Part shown: positions 56,348 to 64,000 of the stretch, one piece after another
Numbering within the stretch: position 1 is the stretch's first letter
How the letters are laid out: each line of letters starts with the position of its first letter
DNA from: Cryomorphaceae bacterium
GTDB taxonomy: Bacteria; Bacteroidota; Bacteroidia; Flavobacteriales; Schleiferiaceae
Direction: 5' to 3'
Length of the DNA: 64,000 nt
Assembly (NCBI GenBank): GCA_021298655.1
Contig: JAJTFK010000004.1
Coordinates: forward strand, 1-64,000
Notes under the pieces: model-generated
Seen by the model: the letters and a program-made list of their open reading frames with translations, nothing else
Told to the model about the DNA's origin: nothing
Databases searched by the model: none
Position numbers and translations under genes: made by a program

Positions 56348-56782
56348 ATGACGCACGACGAAATTTTGGCGGTTTTGAACGGCCGCTGCGCGGGAACGCT
56401 GATGGAGACCTTGGGCATCGAATACACGGCGATGACGGCGGATTCGCTTACGGCGCGCATGCCGGTTACGCCCGGTCACCTGCAGCCGGTGGGCCTACTT
56501 CACGGCGGAGCCACGGTGGCCCTCGCCGAGACGGTGGGCAGCGCCGCATCCCAAATCTTTTTGGACGATCCGCACGGGTACGTCGCCGTCGGACTCGAAA
56601 TCGCGGCCAACCACGTTCGGAGTGCGCGGAACGGATTCGTGCACGGAACCGCGACCTTTTTGCATCGGGGGCGCACGACCCATGTGCTTGAGATTCGCGT
56701 GGTGGACGATGCCGGCAAGCTGATTTCGTTCGTGAAAATGACCAACGCGATTGTGCCGCGCGAACACAAAGAGCACTCGTGA
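56348..56782 (+). CDS. menI: 1,4-dihydroxy-2-naphthoyl-CoA thioesterase (hotdog fold)
   Basis: 144 residues, PaaI-type hotdog thioesterase: [19 protein letters not shown] near residue 50 carries the catalytic Glu; [15 protein letters not shown] and the [18 protein letters not shown] strands complete the fold. In first place of the men operon it most likely hydrolyses DHNA-CoA to DHNA. Its stop overlaps the menF start (GTGA). Confidence 0.85.
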   Translation: MTHDEILAVLNGRCAGTLMETLGIEYTAMTADSLTARMPVTPGHLQPVGLLHGGATVALAETVGSAASQIFLDDPHGYVAVGLEIAANHVRSARNGFVHGTATFLHRGRTTHVLEIRVVDDAGKLISFVKMTNAIVPREHKEHS

Positions 56783-57756
56783 ACGGACTGGCCTGGATTC
56801 GCGAAGCCGGTCAAGAGGCCCAGGCCTGGGAACTTGTTCCGTCGCCTCAGGGTTCCTTTGGCGTTGCACCCTTTCGGGGTGCGGTTCAGCGTTTTGATCC
56901 GGTCGATCGCGGACGCGGCGCCTTAGGGCGTACCTGGATGGCAGAGGCCCTCGGGCGCGTCGCGCTGCCGGCCCTTCACCCCGTGGATTCCCATGCCGCT
57001 GCCGACTACGTTCAGCTGGTGGAGCACGCACGCCAGGCCTGCGCCGACGGGGTACTTGAAAAGGTGGTGCTTTCGCGCCGCAAGGCCTACCACCGAAGCC
57101 GCGTGCAGCCCTGGGAAGCTTTTGAGCGCCTGTCGGATGCCTACCCGAACGCCACCGTGTTTTTGATTCAGACACCCGGCGCATCGCTGTGGATGGGCGC
57201 CACCCCCGAATGTCTTACCGAGGTCGTGGGTTCATCGGTGCGGACCATGTCGCTGGCCGGCACCCGCTTGCGGGGCAGTCAGGGCACTTGGGGACTCAAG
57301 GAGCGCGAGGAGCAGCACGTCGTCACCAAGGACATCGTGCAAATGCTGCAGGCTTTGGGCGTTGAATCGGTCCAGGTTGAAGGCCCCAGCGTGCTGGAGG
57401 CGGGGCCCGTCGAGCACCTTTGCAGCCACATCGAAGGCCGTTCAGCCGGTTTGAGTGCTTGGGACATCGCCGGAGCATTGCACCCCACGCCGGCCGTCGG
57501 GGGGCTTCCGCGGGCGCAGGCGCACGCCTTCATTCGGCGCCACGAGGGCTACGACCGCCGCAACTACGCGGGCTATTTTGGCTGGACGGCGGCGAATCGC
57601 TCCATTTTTCACGTGACGCTGCGCTGCGTAGAATGGGGTTCCGACGGGCTTCTGGGCTACGCGGGCGGCGGAATTACGGCGAAATCCGATCCCGTGGGCG
57701 AATGGGCCGAAACGGAGCAAAAACTTCAAACGCTCGAAAACGTTTTACTCGGGTGA
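56779..57756 (+). CDS. menF: Isochorismate synthase
   Basis: 325 residues from a GTG start overlapping the menI stop. Chorismate-utilising enzyme with LEKVVLSRRKAYHRS (~95), ATPECLTEVVGSSVRTMSLAGTR (quoted: TPECLTEVVG; catalytic Glu region), LHPTPAVGGLPR near 240 and the magnesium region NYAGYFGW. Converts chorismate to isochorismate. Could also act in siderophore synthesis, but the operon context argues for menaquinone. Confidence 0.9.
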   Translation: MNGLAWIREAGQEAQAWELVPSPQGSFGVAPFRGAVQRFDPVDRGRGALGRTWMAEALGRVALPALHPVDSHAAADYVQLVEHARQACADGVLEKVVLSRRKAYHRSRVQPWEAFERLSDAYPNATVFLIQTPGASLWMGATPECLTEVVGSSVRTMSLAGTRLRGSQGTWGLKEREEQHVVTKDIVQMLQALGVESVQVEGPSVLEAGPVEHLCSHIEGRSAGLSAWDIAGALHPTPAVGGLPRAQAHAFIRRHEGYDRRNYAGYFGWTAANRSIFHVTLRCVEWGSDGLLGYAGGGITAKSDPVGEWAETEQKLQTLENVLLG

Positions 57757-59327
57757 CGCGGACTTCGGCTCAGGAACTGGCGGCGGCCCTCAAGGGCCGT
57801 TTGGCGCAGCGTGCCTGGTCGGCGTGGGTGGCCTCGCCGGGAAGCCGCTGCGCGCCCTTGGTCCTGGCCTTTCGGGAGCTCGACGCGCCGTCGCAGGTAG
57901 TGCTCGACGAGCGGAGTGCGGCGCATTGGGCGCTGGGTGCGGCTGTTGCGTCCGGCAAGCCGGCCTTTGCGGTCTGCACCAGCGGCACGGCAGCCCTGAA
58001 CTACGGCCCGGCCGTGGCCGAGGCCTTTTACCAACAGGTTCCGCTGCTCGTGATCACGGCCGATCGACCTGCAGACCTCATCGACAACGGCCACGGGCAG
58101 AGCATCCGCCAAACGCGGATTTTTGACGACCACCTTGTGGCCAAGGGCCTGCTCGACGATCGGCAGTCCCTGGAATGGAACCTTGGCGTCCTCGACGAGG
58201 CCTTAGCGGGTTTGGCCTACGGGCCGGTTCACCTGAACGTGCCCTTGGCCGAGCCGCTGTACGCCGCAATTCCGCCGCACCCCTCTGCGCCGTGGCGGTC
58301 CGAGCCGCGATCCGCCCCCAAATTGTCGCTGCCCGATTTTGTTTGCTCGGCCCAAAATCCGCTGCTGGTCGTGGGGCAGTGGAACCCCTCGTGGGGCGAT
58401 GCCGAGCCGGCGGTGCGCCAACTGGCCCAAAAAGGCTGGGCCGTGGCCGCGGAACCGCTGAGCCAACTCCCCAGCGATGCCGCCGAGCACCTCGAAGACA
58501 CGGTGGGTGGTTCGATGCCCGACGTCGTCGTTACGGTCGGCGGAGCCTGGGTGGCCAAGAAGGCCAAGCAGGCCCTCCAAGGCCTTCCCCACTGGGCTAT
58601 CGGCCCGCGGAATCCCTTGCCCGACATGTTTGGCAACCTTCGGGCGCGCAGCTTGGCCGAGCCCATGGAAGCGCTTCAAGCGCTTGCCGAGCTGGCTCCC
58701 GATTTGGGGCGTTCCTGGACGCCGCGCAGTGCGCCCGCCCCGGCGCTCGACGGATGGCACGACCTTGCCCTGCACCGGGCGCTGGCCGAAGCGCTGCAGC
58801 CCGGTTGGGATGTGCACTGGGCCAATTCGACCCCCGTTCGCTACGCCAATTTCCTTTGGGGCCAGCATGCGTTTGGCCGCGGGATCCGGCACTTCAGCAA
58901 CCGGGGTGCCAGCGGCATCGACGGCATGACGTCCACCGCGTTGGGGGCGGCCTGGGTTTCGAAGCGACCGACCGTGCTCGTGACGGGCGAACTTGGATTC
59001 CTGTACGACGGCGGTGCGGGCATTGCCTACGAGGCGCTTCCTTCCCTGAAGGTGCTCGTTATCAACAACCAAGGAGGTCAAATTTTTCAGTGGCTCGACG
59101 GGCCGCGCGCGAGCGGGCTCCTCGACCGCCACTTTGCCTTCCGCCACGCGCGCTCCGTCCGCTTCGCGGCCGAAAACCAAGGATTTACCTACCGCACGGC
59201 GAACAACCTGGACGAATTCCGCACCCAATTGCCGGCCTTTTTAAACGATTCCGCTCCGGCGGTGTTCGAAGTATATACCGACCCCGACGCGTCGGAACGT
59301 GCCTGGAAGGGCCGTTTTGGCGCCTAA
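57753..59327 (+). CDS. menD: 2-succinyl-5-enolpyruvyl-6-hydroxy-3-cyclohexene-1-carboxylate synthase
   Basis: 524 residues from a GTG start overlapping the menF stop (GTGA). ThDP enzyme: [14 protein letters not shown] and [17 protein letters not shown] in the Pyr domain, [12 protein letters not shown], then [20 protein letters not shown] and [16 protein letters not shown] in the PP domain binding ThDP/Mg. Joins isochorismate and 2-oxoglutarate. Translation in other frames upstream (from 57420) is not coding. Its TAA forms part of the menB promoter box. Confidence 0.95.
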   Translation: MTRTSAQELAAALKGRLAQRAWSAWVASPGSRCAPLVLAFRELDAPSQVVLDERSAAHWALGAAVASGKPAFAVCTSGTAALNYGPAVAEAFYQQVPLLVITADRPADLIDNGHGQSIRQTRIFDDHLVAKGLLDDRQSLEWNLGVLDEALAGLAYGPVHLNVPLAEPLYAAIPPHPSAPWRSEPRSAPKLSLPDFVCSAQNPLLVVGQWNPSWGDAEPAVRQLAQKGWAVAAEPLSQLPSDAAEHLEDTVGGSMPDVVVTVGGAWVAKKAKQALQGLPHWAIGPRNPLPDMFGNLRARSLAEPMEALQALAELAPDLGRSWTPRSAPAPALDGWHDLALHRALAEALQPGWDVHWANSTPVRYANFLWGQHAFGRGIRHFSNRGASGIDGMTSTALGAAWVSKRPTVLVTGELGFLYDGGAGIAYEALPSLKVLVINNQGGQIFQWLDGPRASGLLDRHFAFRHARSVRFAAENQGFTYRTANNLDEFRTQLPAFLNDSAPAVFEVYTDPDASERAWKGRFGA

Positions 59328-59332
59328 TTTTG
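59325..59332 (+). promoter_or_regulatory. -7 box before menB, built on the menD stop codon
   Basis: Perfect TAATTTTG whose first three bases are the menD TAA; eight bases before the menB ATG at 59341. Confidence 0.5.
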
Positions 59333-59340
59333 ACCCCATT

Positions 59341-60210
59341 ATGGCACAGCGCACTTGGACCCCGATCAAGGAATACTCCGACATCAAATTCGAATTCTTC
59401 GAAGGCATCGCGAAGATTACCATCAACCGCCCGCAGGTCTACAACGCCTTTCGGCCGGAGACCAACATTCAAATGATTGAAGCGTTTGACGTCTGCCGCG
59501 AGCGCAGCGACATCCGCGTCGTGGTCCTCACGGGCGAAGGCGAAAAGGCATTCTGCAGCGGCGGCGACCAGAACGTCAAAGGGGTAGGGGGGTACGTCGG
59601 TGAAGACGGCGTTCCGCGCCTCAACGTGCTCGACCTTCACAAGCGAATCCGCGAGATTCCGAAGCCGGTGGTAGCCATGGTCAACGGCTACGCCATTGGC
59701 GGAGGTCACGTGCTCCACGTGGTCTGCGACCTGACGGTGGCCAGCGAAAACGCCAAGTTTGGCCAGACTGGACCCAAAGTAGGCAGCTTTGACGCGGGTT
59801 TTGGCTCGAGCTACCTCGCCCGCCACGTGGGCCAAAAGAAGGCTCGTGAGATCTGGTTTTTGTGCCAGCAGTATACCGCCCAAGAAGCCTTTGACATGGG
59901 CATGGTAAACAAAGTGGTTCCGCTCGCCGAACTCGAAGACACGGTGGTGGAATGGTGCCAAATCATGATGATGCGTTCGCCCATGGCCCTGCGCATGATC
60001 AAGCGAGGACTCAACGCCGAGCTCGACGGACAGCGCGGACTCATGGAATTCGCCGGCGACGCCACCCTCATGTACTACCTGATGGAGGAAGCGCAGGAGG
60101 GCAAAAAGGCCTTCTTGGAGAAGCGCAACCTGGAGGAGGCGCAGGAGGGCAAAAAGGCCTTCTTGGAGAAGCGCAACCCCGACTTCGGCAAGTTTCCCAT
60201 CTTCCCCTGA
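59341..60210 (+). CDS. menB: 1,4-dihydroxy-2-naphthoyl-CoA synthase with duplicated C-terminal segment
   Basis: 289 residues, crotonase fold. [10 protein letters not shown] (~78), [17 protein letters not shown] (~114) and the [17 protein letters not shown] segment (~148) carry the oxyanion hole and active site. The C-terminus should end ...[18 protein letters not shown]; here the 16-residue unit [16 protein letters not shown] is present twice in tandem before PDFGKFP. The tail crosses between subunits in MenB hexamers, so the insertion may affect it. Start ATG 59341; upstream frame from 59299 is ignored. Confidence 0.95.
   Translation: MAQRTWTPIKEYSDIKFEFFEGIAKITINRPQVYNAFRPETNIQMIEAFDVCRERSDIRVVVLTGEGEKAFCSGGDQNVKGVGGYVGEDGVPRLNVLDLHKRIREIPKPVVAMVNGYAIGGGHVLHVVCDLTVASENAKFGQTGPKVGSFDAGFGSSYLARHVGQKKAREIWFLCQQYTAQEAFDMGMVNKVVPLAELEDTVVEWCQIMMMRSPMALRMIKRGLNAELDGQRGLMEFAGDATLMYYLMEEAQEGKKAFLEKRNLEEAQEGKKAFLEKRNPDFGKFPIFP
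60085..60180 (+). repeat. 48-bp tandem duplication inside menB
   Basis: Copy 1 begins at 60085 and copy 2 at 60133. Over the 45 bases encoding [15 protein letters not shown] they differ at one third-codon position (GAA versus GAG at the second Glu). The period is 48 bases, in frame. Confidence 0.95.
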
Positions 60211-61142
60211 TGAAGGCCTGGATTGGCGCGCTGCGTCCGCGGACCCTTCCGTTGGCCCTCGCGACCATTGCGCTGGGTACCTTGCTCGCGGCCGACCGCG
60301 GCTACTTCGACGGCGTGCTGCTGGCGCTGACGGCGCTTACCGCTACGGCCTACCAAATTCTTTCGAACCTCGCCAACGACTTGGGCGACAGCCTTCGGGG
60401 TGCCGACCGGCACCGCGCGGAGGGTGCCGAACGCCGTGCGGTGGCGAGCGGAGCGTTGAGCGCCGCGGCCGTGAATCGCGCCGTCAACCTGACGACGGTG
60501 CTGGCCCTTGGCTTGACCGCAGCCACGTCTTGGTGGGGAACGCGTGGCATGGCTCCGGGCTATTTGTTGGGCTACCTCGCGCTGGGTGCGGCGGCCATTT
60601 GGAGCGCCCGTGGCTACACGTTGGGTCGGGCAGCCTACGGCTACCGTGGCCTCGGCGACGTGTTTGTCGTCGTGTTTTTTGGTCCGGTCGGGGTGGCTGG
60701 CGCCTACTTCTTGCAAACCCAGACCTGGGATTGGTTGATGCTGCTGCCGGGCTTGGCCATTGGGCTCTTCGCGGCCGGAGTACTAAACCTCAACAACATG
60801 CGCGACCTCGAGACGGACCGTTTGGCAGGCAAGAACACCTTGGCGGGCCAAATGGGGCTGGGTATGGCCAAGCTCTACCAAGTACTGCTCCTGTTCCACG
60901 GCTGGCTGGCCGCGGTCATGTTCATCTTTTTGCAGGCCCCGGTGACCTGCAGCCGCAGCTTCCTCTTCGCGGCCACCTTGCCCCTGATGACCGACACGGC
61001 GATCAAGGGCTGGAAGGCGAAGACGCCCGCCGAATTCGACAAGCTCCTCAAGCCCTTGGCGCTGCAAACGGTGCTTTTTGCGCTGCTGTTGGGCTACGGG
61101 CTGCTCGTCGACGCCAACGAGTGCAGCAAACCCTTGTTTTAA
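60210..61142 (+). CDS. menA: 1,4-dihydroxy-2-naphthoate polyprenyltransferase
   Basis: 310 residues, UbiA-type integral membrane enzyme with eight to nine helices. The first Asp motif is NLANDLGDSLRGAD near residue 50; the second is NNMRDLETDRLAGKNTLA near 195. It prenylates DHNA to demethylmenaquinone. Start ATG 60210 shares TGATG with the menB stop. The frame is open well upstream, outside any homology. Confidence 0.93.
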   Translation: MKAWIGALRPRTLPLALATIALGTLLAADRGYFDGVLLALTALTATAYQILSNLANDLGDSLRGADRHRAEGAERRAVASGALSAAAVNRAVNLTTVLALGLTAATSWWGTRGMAPGYLLGYLALGAAAIWSARGYTLGRAAYGYRGLGDVFVVVFFGPVGVAGAYFLQTQTWDWLMLLPGLAIGLFAAGVLNLNNMRDLETDRLAGKNTLAGQMGLGMAKLYQVLLLFHGWLAAVMFIFLQAPVTCSRSFLFAATLPLMTDTAIKGWKAKTPAEFDKLLKPLALQTVLFALLLGYGLLVDANECSKPLF

Positions 61143-61153
61143 CGTTTCAAACG

Positions 61154-62212
61154 GTGAAGGCGAGTTTTTGGTCGTACTCCTACACGTTTAAAACCCCTGC
61201 GGGCACCTCGCGCGGAATCCTTACCGCCAAACCCGCCTATTTTCTTGAAGTGGATGCCCAAGGCCTTCGCGGGCAGGGCGAGTGCGGACTGCTTCCCGGC
61301 CTTTCGGTCGACGACCGCCCCGACTACGAGCCGCAGCTGCAGGCGTTTTGCCGGGCACTCGAAGCGCTGGGTGAGGCCACCTGGGCCGATTGGGCCTCGG
61401 TCGGGGCCTTGGATCCCGCCTGGTCTCAGGCCTGGCAAGAATGGCCGTCCTTCGTCTTTGCGGCCGAGCAAGCCCTGCGAAGCTGGGCGGACCGCAGCCG
61501 CGGGGGCGACGGAACGCGCCACGCGACCACGCCCTTTGCCCGCGGCGAAGCGGGAATCCCCATTAACGGTCTACTCTGGATGGGGTCGTCGTGCTACCTC
61601 CACGACCAGTCCGAAGCGCGGCTCACCGAAGGCTTTCGCTGCCTTAAAATGAAGGTGGGTGCCCTGGACTTTGACGCGGAATGCGACGTGCTGCGCCACA
61701 ACCGCAGCTTGGATGCCCAGCTCGAGCTGCGCGTGGACGCGAACGGAGCGTGGTCGACGGACCTTGCCCTCGAGCGCATGCGCGCCTTGGCCGAGTTCTC
61801 GCTGCACAGCATTGAACAGCCCTGTGTCGCTTCGAACCGCGACGGACTAAGGGCGGCTGCGGCGAGCGGAACCCTGCCGGTGGCGCTGGACGAAAGCCTC
61901 ATTGGGCTGCACGAAGCCGCTGAACGCGACGCGCTCTTGGACGAGGTTAAACCACAGTACATTGTATTGAAGCCCAGTCTTTTGGGCGGTATAGTTTCAA
62001 GTGAAGATTGGATTCGTCGGGCCGAAGCTCGGGGCATCAAGTGGTGGATCACGTCCGCCCTCGAAGGAAGCATCGGGCTCAGTGCCATTGCTCAGTGGGC
62101 GTCAACATTGCCCGGCTTGGATGGCTACCAAGGCTTTGGAACGGGATCGCTGTACACCAACAACCTCCCGGCACGCACCGAAGTGCGCTCGGGCCAACTC
62201 TGGATGAAATGA
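61154..62212 (+). CDS. menC: o-Succinylbenzoate synthase
   Basis: 352 residues from the GTG at 61154. Enolase superfamily: catalytic Lys pair expected in CLKMKVG near 165, metal ligands Asp in RVDANGAW (~197), Glu in SIEQP (~223) and Asp in VALDESL (~247), plus VLKPSLLGG (~271) with the second Lys. Dehydrates SHCHC to o-succinylbenzoate. An open frame reaches back into menA, but the enolase N-terminal domain starts here. Stop overlaps menE start (ATGA). Confidence 0.92.
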   Translation: MKASFWSYSYTFKTPAGTSRGILTAKPAYFLEVDAQGLRGQGECGLLPGLSVDDRPDYEPQLQAFCRALEALGEATWADWASVGALDPAWSQAWQEWPSFVFAAEQALRSWADRSRGGDGTRHATTPFARGEAGIPINGLLWMGSSCYLHDQSEARLTEGFRCLKMKVGALDFDAECDVLRHNRSLDAQLELRVDANGAWSTDLALERMRALAEFSLHSIEQPCVASNRDGLRAAAASGTLPVALDESLIGLHEAAERDALLDEVKPQYIVLKPSLLGGIVSSEDWIRRAEARGIKWWITSALEGSIGLSAIAQWASTLPGLDGYQGFGTGSLYTNNLPARTEVRSGQLWMK

Positions 62213-63237
62213 GCCGAGGTCGTCCGCCCAAACCGCGCGCTCCCAAGGCGGAGATTGAGTTCAGCGCCGCCTGCTCGGCGTCGCGCCGCCGCGAGGTGCA
62301 GGTCGTCGTGGACTGGTGGCAATCCGACGCCCCGACGTGGACGCTGCACACCAGCGGAAGTACGGGGGCACCTAAAGAACTTGTGCTGCAGCGCGCCCAC
62401 ATTGTGGCCAGTGCCCAAGCCACCATCGCCGCCTTTGATCTTCGCGAAGGCCAGCGCAGTCCGCTGCTCTTGGCGGCCACGACGGCCGGCGGGTTCATGA
62501 TGGTGGTGCGCGCGCTGATTGCCGGGTTGCGCTTGGACGTGCTGCCGGTGGAGCGCCGACCGGCTACCCGACCCGGATTGCGCTACGACTTTGTGGCGCT
62601 GGTGCCGGAACAGGCTGCGGCATTGGCAGCCGACCCCAGCTTCAATCCCAAGGACTACCGCTGCACGCTGCTCGGCGGCGCCGACGTCCGTCCTGAGCTC
62701 GAGGCCCAGCTTGCCAGCTGGCCTCGGCCGATCTACCACGGCTTCGGCATGACCGAAACCTTGACCCACGTGGCCCTGCGCCAAATCGGCAAGGGGCGAA
62801 CGTACCGCGGTCTTCCTGGGGTGCTTTTTGCCCAAAAGGGCGAGGCCTTGGTCGTTGACGATCCGTCGCGTGGAGTTCGTGGCTTGGTTACGACTGACGC
62901 AGCCAAGGTGCTGTCAGCCAATGAATTCGAGTGGCTCGGACGCCTTGACGGTGCCGTCGTGAGCGGCGGCAAAAAGATTTTTCCCGAGGTGGTCGAGGCG
63001 GCCAGCGGCGCCGAAGGCGTCGCAGTGGGCGTCCCGAGCACGGAGTGGGGCCAGGCCCTGGTTTGGGTGGGAGCCCCCGGCGTGGACCTCGCTAGCATTG
63101 CCCAGAAATGGGAAGCGCTGCCGAGTTGGCAGCGCCCCAAGCACGTACTGCAGCACGCGATTCCGTATTTAGCCAGTGGCAAGCCCGACCGTCAGGCCGT
63201 GGCACGCTGGGCGGCTCAGGAGTTGGCCTTGCGGTGA
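62209..63237 (+). CDS. menE: o-Succinylbenzoate-CoA ligase
   Basis: 342 residues, a short AMP-forming ligase lacking much of the N-terminal part found in Bacillus MenE, as typical for Bacteroidota. P-loop [17 protein letters not shown] near 40, [12 protein letters not shown] near 173, the hinge Asp/Lys region [18 protein letters not shown] near 240 and the catalytic Lys in SGKPDRQAV near 325. Completes the menI-F-D-B-A-C-E operon. Overlaps the convergent aldolase gene by 22 bases. Confidence 0.93.
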   Translation: MSRGRPPKPRAPKAEIEFSAACSASRRREVQVVVDWWQSDAPTWTLHTSGSTGAPKELVLQRAHIVASAQATIAAFDLREGQRSPLLLAATTAGGFMMVVRALIAGLRLDVLPVERRPATRPGLRYDFVALVPEQAAALAADPSFNPKDYRCTLLGGADVRPELEAQLASWPRPIYHGFGMTETLTHVALRQIGKGRTYRGLPGVLFAQKGEALVVDDPSRGVRGLVTTDAAKVLSANEFEWLGRLDGAVVSGGKKIFPEVVEAASGAEGVAVGVPSTEWGQALVWVGAPGVDLASIAQKWEALPSWQRPKHVLQHAIPYLASGKPDRQAVARWAAQELALR

Positions 63238-63872
63238 TCTTCTAAGAACTTCTCCAGGCCGATGTCGGTCAGCGGGTGCTTGAGCAGCGCGGTAATGGCG
63301 CTGAGTGGGCCCGTCATCACGTCGGCACCGATGGTGGCGCACTCAATCACGTGCATCGGGTGGCGCACGCTGGCCGCTAGAATCTGCGTTTCGTAGCCGT
63401 AGTTGTCAAAAATCACGCGAATCGTCTCGATGAGGCCGAGTCCGTCGGTCGAAATGTCGTCGAGGCGCCCAATGAACGGCGAAACGTAGGTTGCGCCCGC
63501 TTTGGCAGCCAAAAGGGCCTGTCCCGCGCTGAACACCAGGGTGCAGTTGGTCTTGATGCCGCGGTCGCTGAAGTAGCGAATCGCCTTGACGCCGTCTTTG
63601 ATCATCGGGATCTTGACCACGATTTTTGGGTCGATTTCGGCCAGTAACTCGCCTTCGCGCACCATGCCGGCGAAATCCGTCGAGATAACTTCGGCGCTCA
63701 CGTCGCCGTCTACGATGCCGCAGATGGCCTTGTAGTGCTTGAGGATGTTGTCGGTTCCTGAAATGCCTTCTTTGGCCATCAGAGAGGGGTTCGTCGTAAC
63801 GCCATCAAGGATTCCCATGTCGTGGGCTTCTTTGATTTCGGCCAGGTTTGCGGTGTCGATGAAAAATTTCAT
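63216..63872 (-). CDS. fsa: Fructose-6-phosphate aldolase / transaldolase-like protein
   Basis: 218 residues, the small transaldolase family (MipB/TalC). [14 protein letters not shown] at the N-terminus, [12 protein letters not shown], the Schiff-base Lys in KIVVKIPM near 88, and [17 protein letters not shown] near 112. It may act as true transaldolase in the pentose phosphate pathway; short members cannot be separated from FSA by motif alone, so the symbol is provisional. A GACCTTTG element at 63906-63913 could be its -7 box. Confidence 0.9.
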   Translation of the reverse strand: MKFFIDTANLAEIKEAHDMGILDGVTTNPSLMAKEGISGTDNILKHYKAICGIVDGDVSAEVISTDFAGMVREGELLAEIDPKIVVKIPMIKDGVKAIRYFSDRGIKTNCTLVFSAGQALLAAKAGATYVSPFIGRLDDISTDGLGLIETIRVIFDNYGYETQILAASVRHPMHVIECATIGADVMTGPLSAITALLKHPLTDIGLEKFLEDHRKANS

Positions 63873-63917
63873 GGCAATAAATCAGGGTAACGGTTTTAGT
63901 CCGCCCAAAGGTCGGGC

Positions 63918-63925
63918 TATTTTTG
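63918..63925 (+). promoter_or_regulatory. -7 box of the last gene
   Basis: Perfect TATTTTTG, four bases before the ATG at 63930. Confidence 0.55.
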
Positions 63926-63929
63926 TGCT

Positions 63930-64000
63930 ATGCAACCCCAATCCGCTTCTGATTTTTCCACCGAACTCCTGCGCGACTACCGCCTCGGAATCCTGAGCCG
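63930..64000 (+). CDS. Probable 2-oxoacid dehydrogenase E1 component, 5' end only
   Basis: Only ~23 codons are visible, reading MQPQSASDFSTELLRDYRLG and then ILSR. LLRDYRLGILSR resembles the first helix of the flavobacterial E1 proteins related to branched-chain 2-oxoacid dehydrogenase (where a D(Y/F)K/R-(x)-SR helix opens the alpha-like half). The match is short and from memory. Promoter box is clear, so the presence of a gene start is firmer than its identity. Confidence 0.45.
   Translation, partial: MQPQSASDFSTELLRDYRLGILS

Overview
The window is a gene-dense, GC-rich chromosomal segment of a Bacteroidota bacterium, most likely a high-GC relative of the Flavobacteriales; the exact family cannot be read from the sequence. 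The evidence is the Bacteroidota-type -7 box TAnnTTTG in front of many start codons, families largely confined to the phylum (DUF4293, DUF4920, DUF5777, MbnP-like, the short flavobacterial MenE, a Rho with an Arg/Asp-rich insert), a T9SS-like C-terminal tail, and a full classical menaquinone operon. No tRNA, rRNA, IS element, prophage, CRISPR array or origin was seen, and no gap reaches 300 bp.

Layout. 1-4.7 kb: truncated lipoprotein, exonuclease III, O-antigen-ligase-like TPR protein, the S6-S18-L9 operon and a small anchored protein. 4.7-8.5 kb: carotenoid hydratase-like protein, dnaX, icd. 8.5-14.5 kb: surface-polysaccharide block (two GT2 enzymes, a sulfotransferase, a Wzm/Wzt-like ABC exporter and a MacB-like permease). 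14.5-19.1 kb: T9SS-tailed secreted protein, aconitase, UMF1-type MFS transporter. 19.1-21.6 kb: a compact cytochrome-lipoprotein / YceI / DUF5777 barrel / diheme-lipoprotein operon. 21.6-28.5 kb: lhgO, an AstE-like deacylase, purB, an orphan HsdR-N gene, plsC-like, MbnP-like lipoprotein, mpl. 28.5-36.8 kb: a STAS-like gene, pyrB, pyrR, rnz, rho, DUF4293, phosphoesterase, truA, ABC exporter. 36.8-41.9 kb: PH-like protein, TIGR01777 epimerase, ilvE, a DUF4920 / cytochrome c'-like pair, mnmD, NUDIX. 42-49.7 kb: a six-gene operon (amidase, MCE, membrane Fe-S protein, HAD, CCG Fe-S protein, small conserved protein), divergent from lptD. 49.7-56.3 kb: pabA/trpG, ridA, lpdA, an ABC ATPase, then thrS-infC-rpmI-rplT. 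56.3-63.2 kb: menI-menF-menD-menB-menA-menC-menE. The end holds a fructose-6-phosphate aldolase/transaldolase gene and the first codons of a probable 2-oxoacid dehydrogenase E1.

The strongest unusual signals are: (1) an A10 slippery tract in dnaX where both alternative frames stop at once, predicting a gamma-like short subunit; (2) the operon of three homologous heme modules around YceI and a predicted barrel; (3) a near-perfect 48-bp tandem duplication inside the conserved C-terminus of MenB; (4) extreme compaction, in which divergent genes share a CATG start-start overlap with promoters inside each other's coding sequence, convergent genes share four-base stop-stop blocks, and many -7 boxes sit only 4-16 bp before the ATG, implying very short 5' UTRs; and (5) an infC with no AUG start. 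Energy metabolism recurs (menaquinone synthesis, TCA enzymes, c-type heme lipoproteins, membrane Fe-S proteins), but a physical link between these modules is inference.
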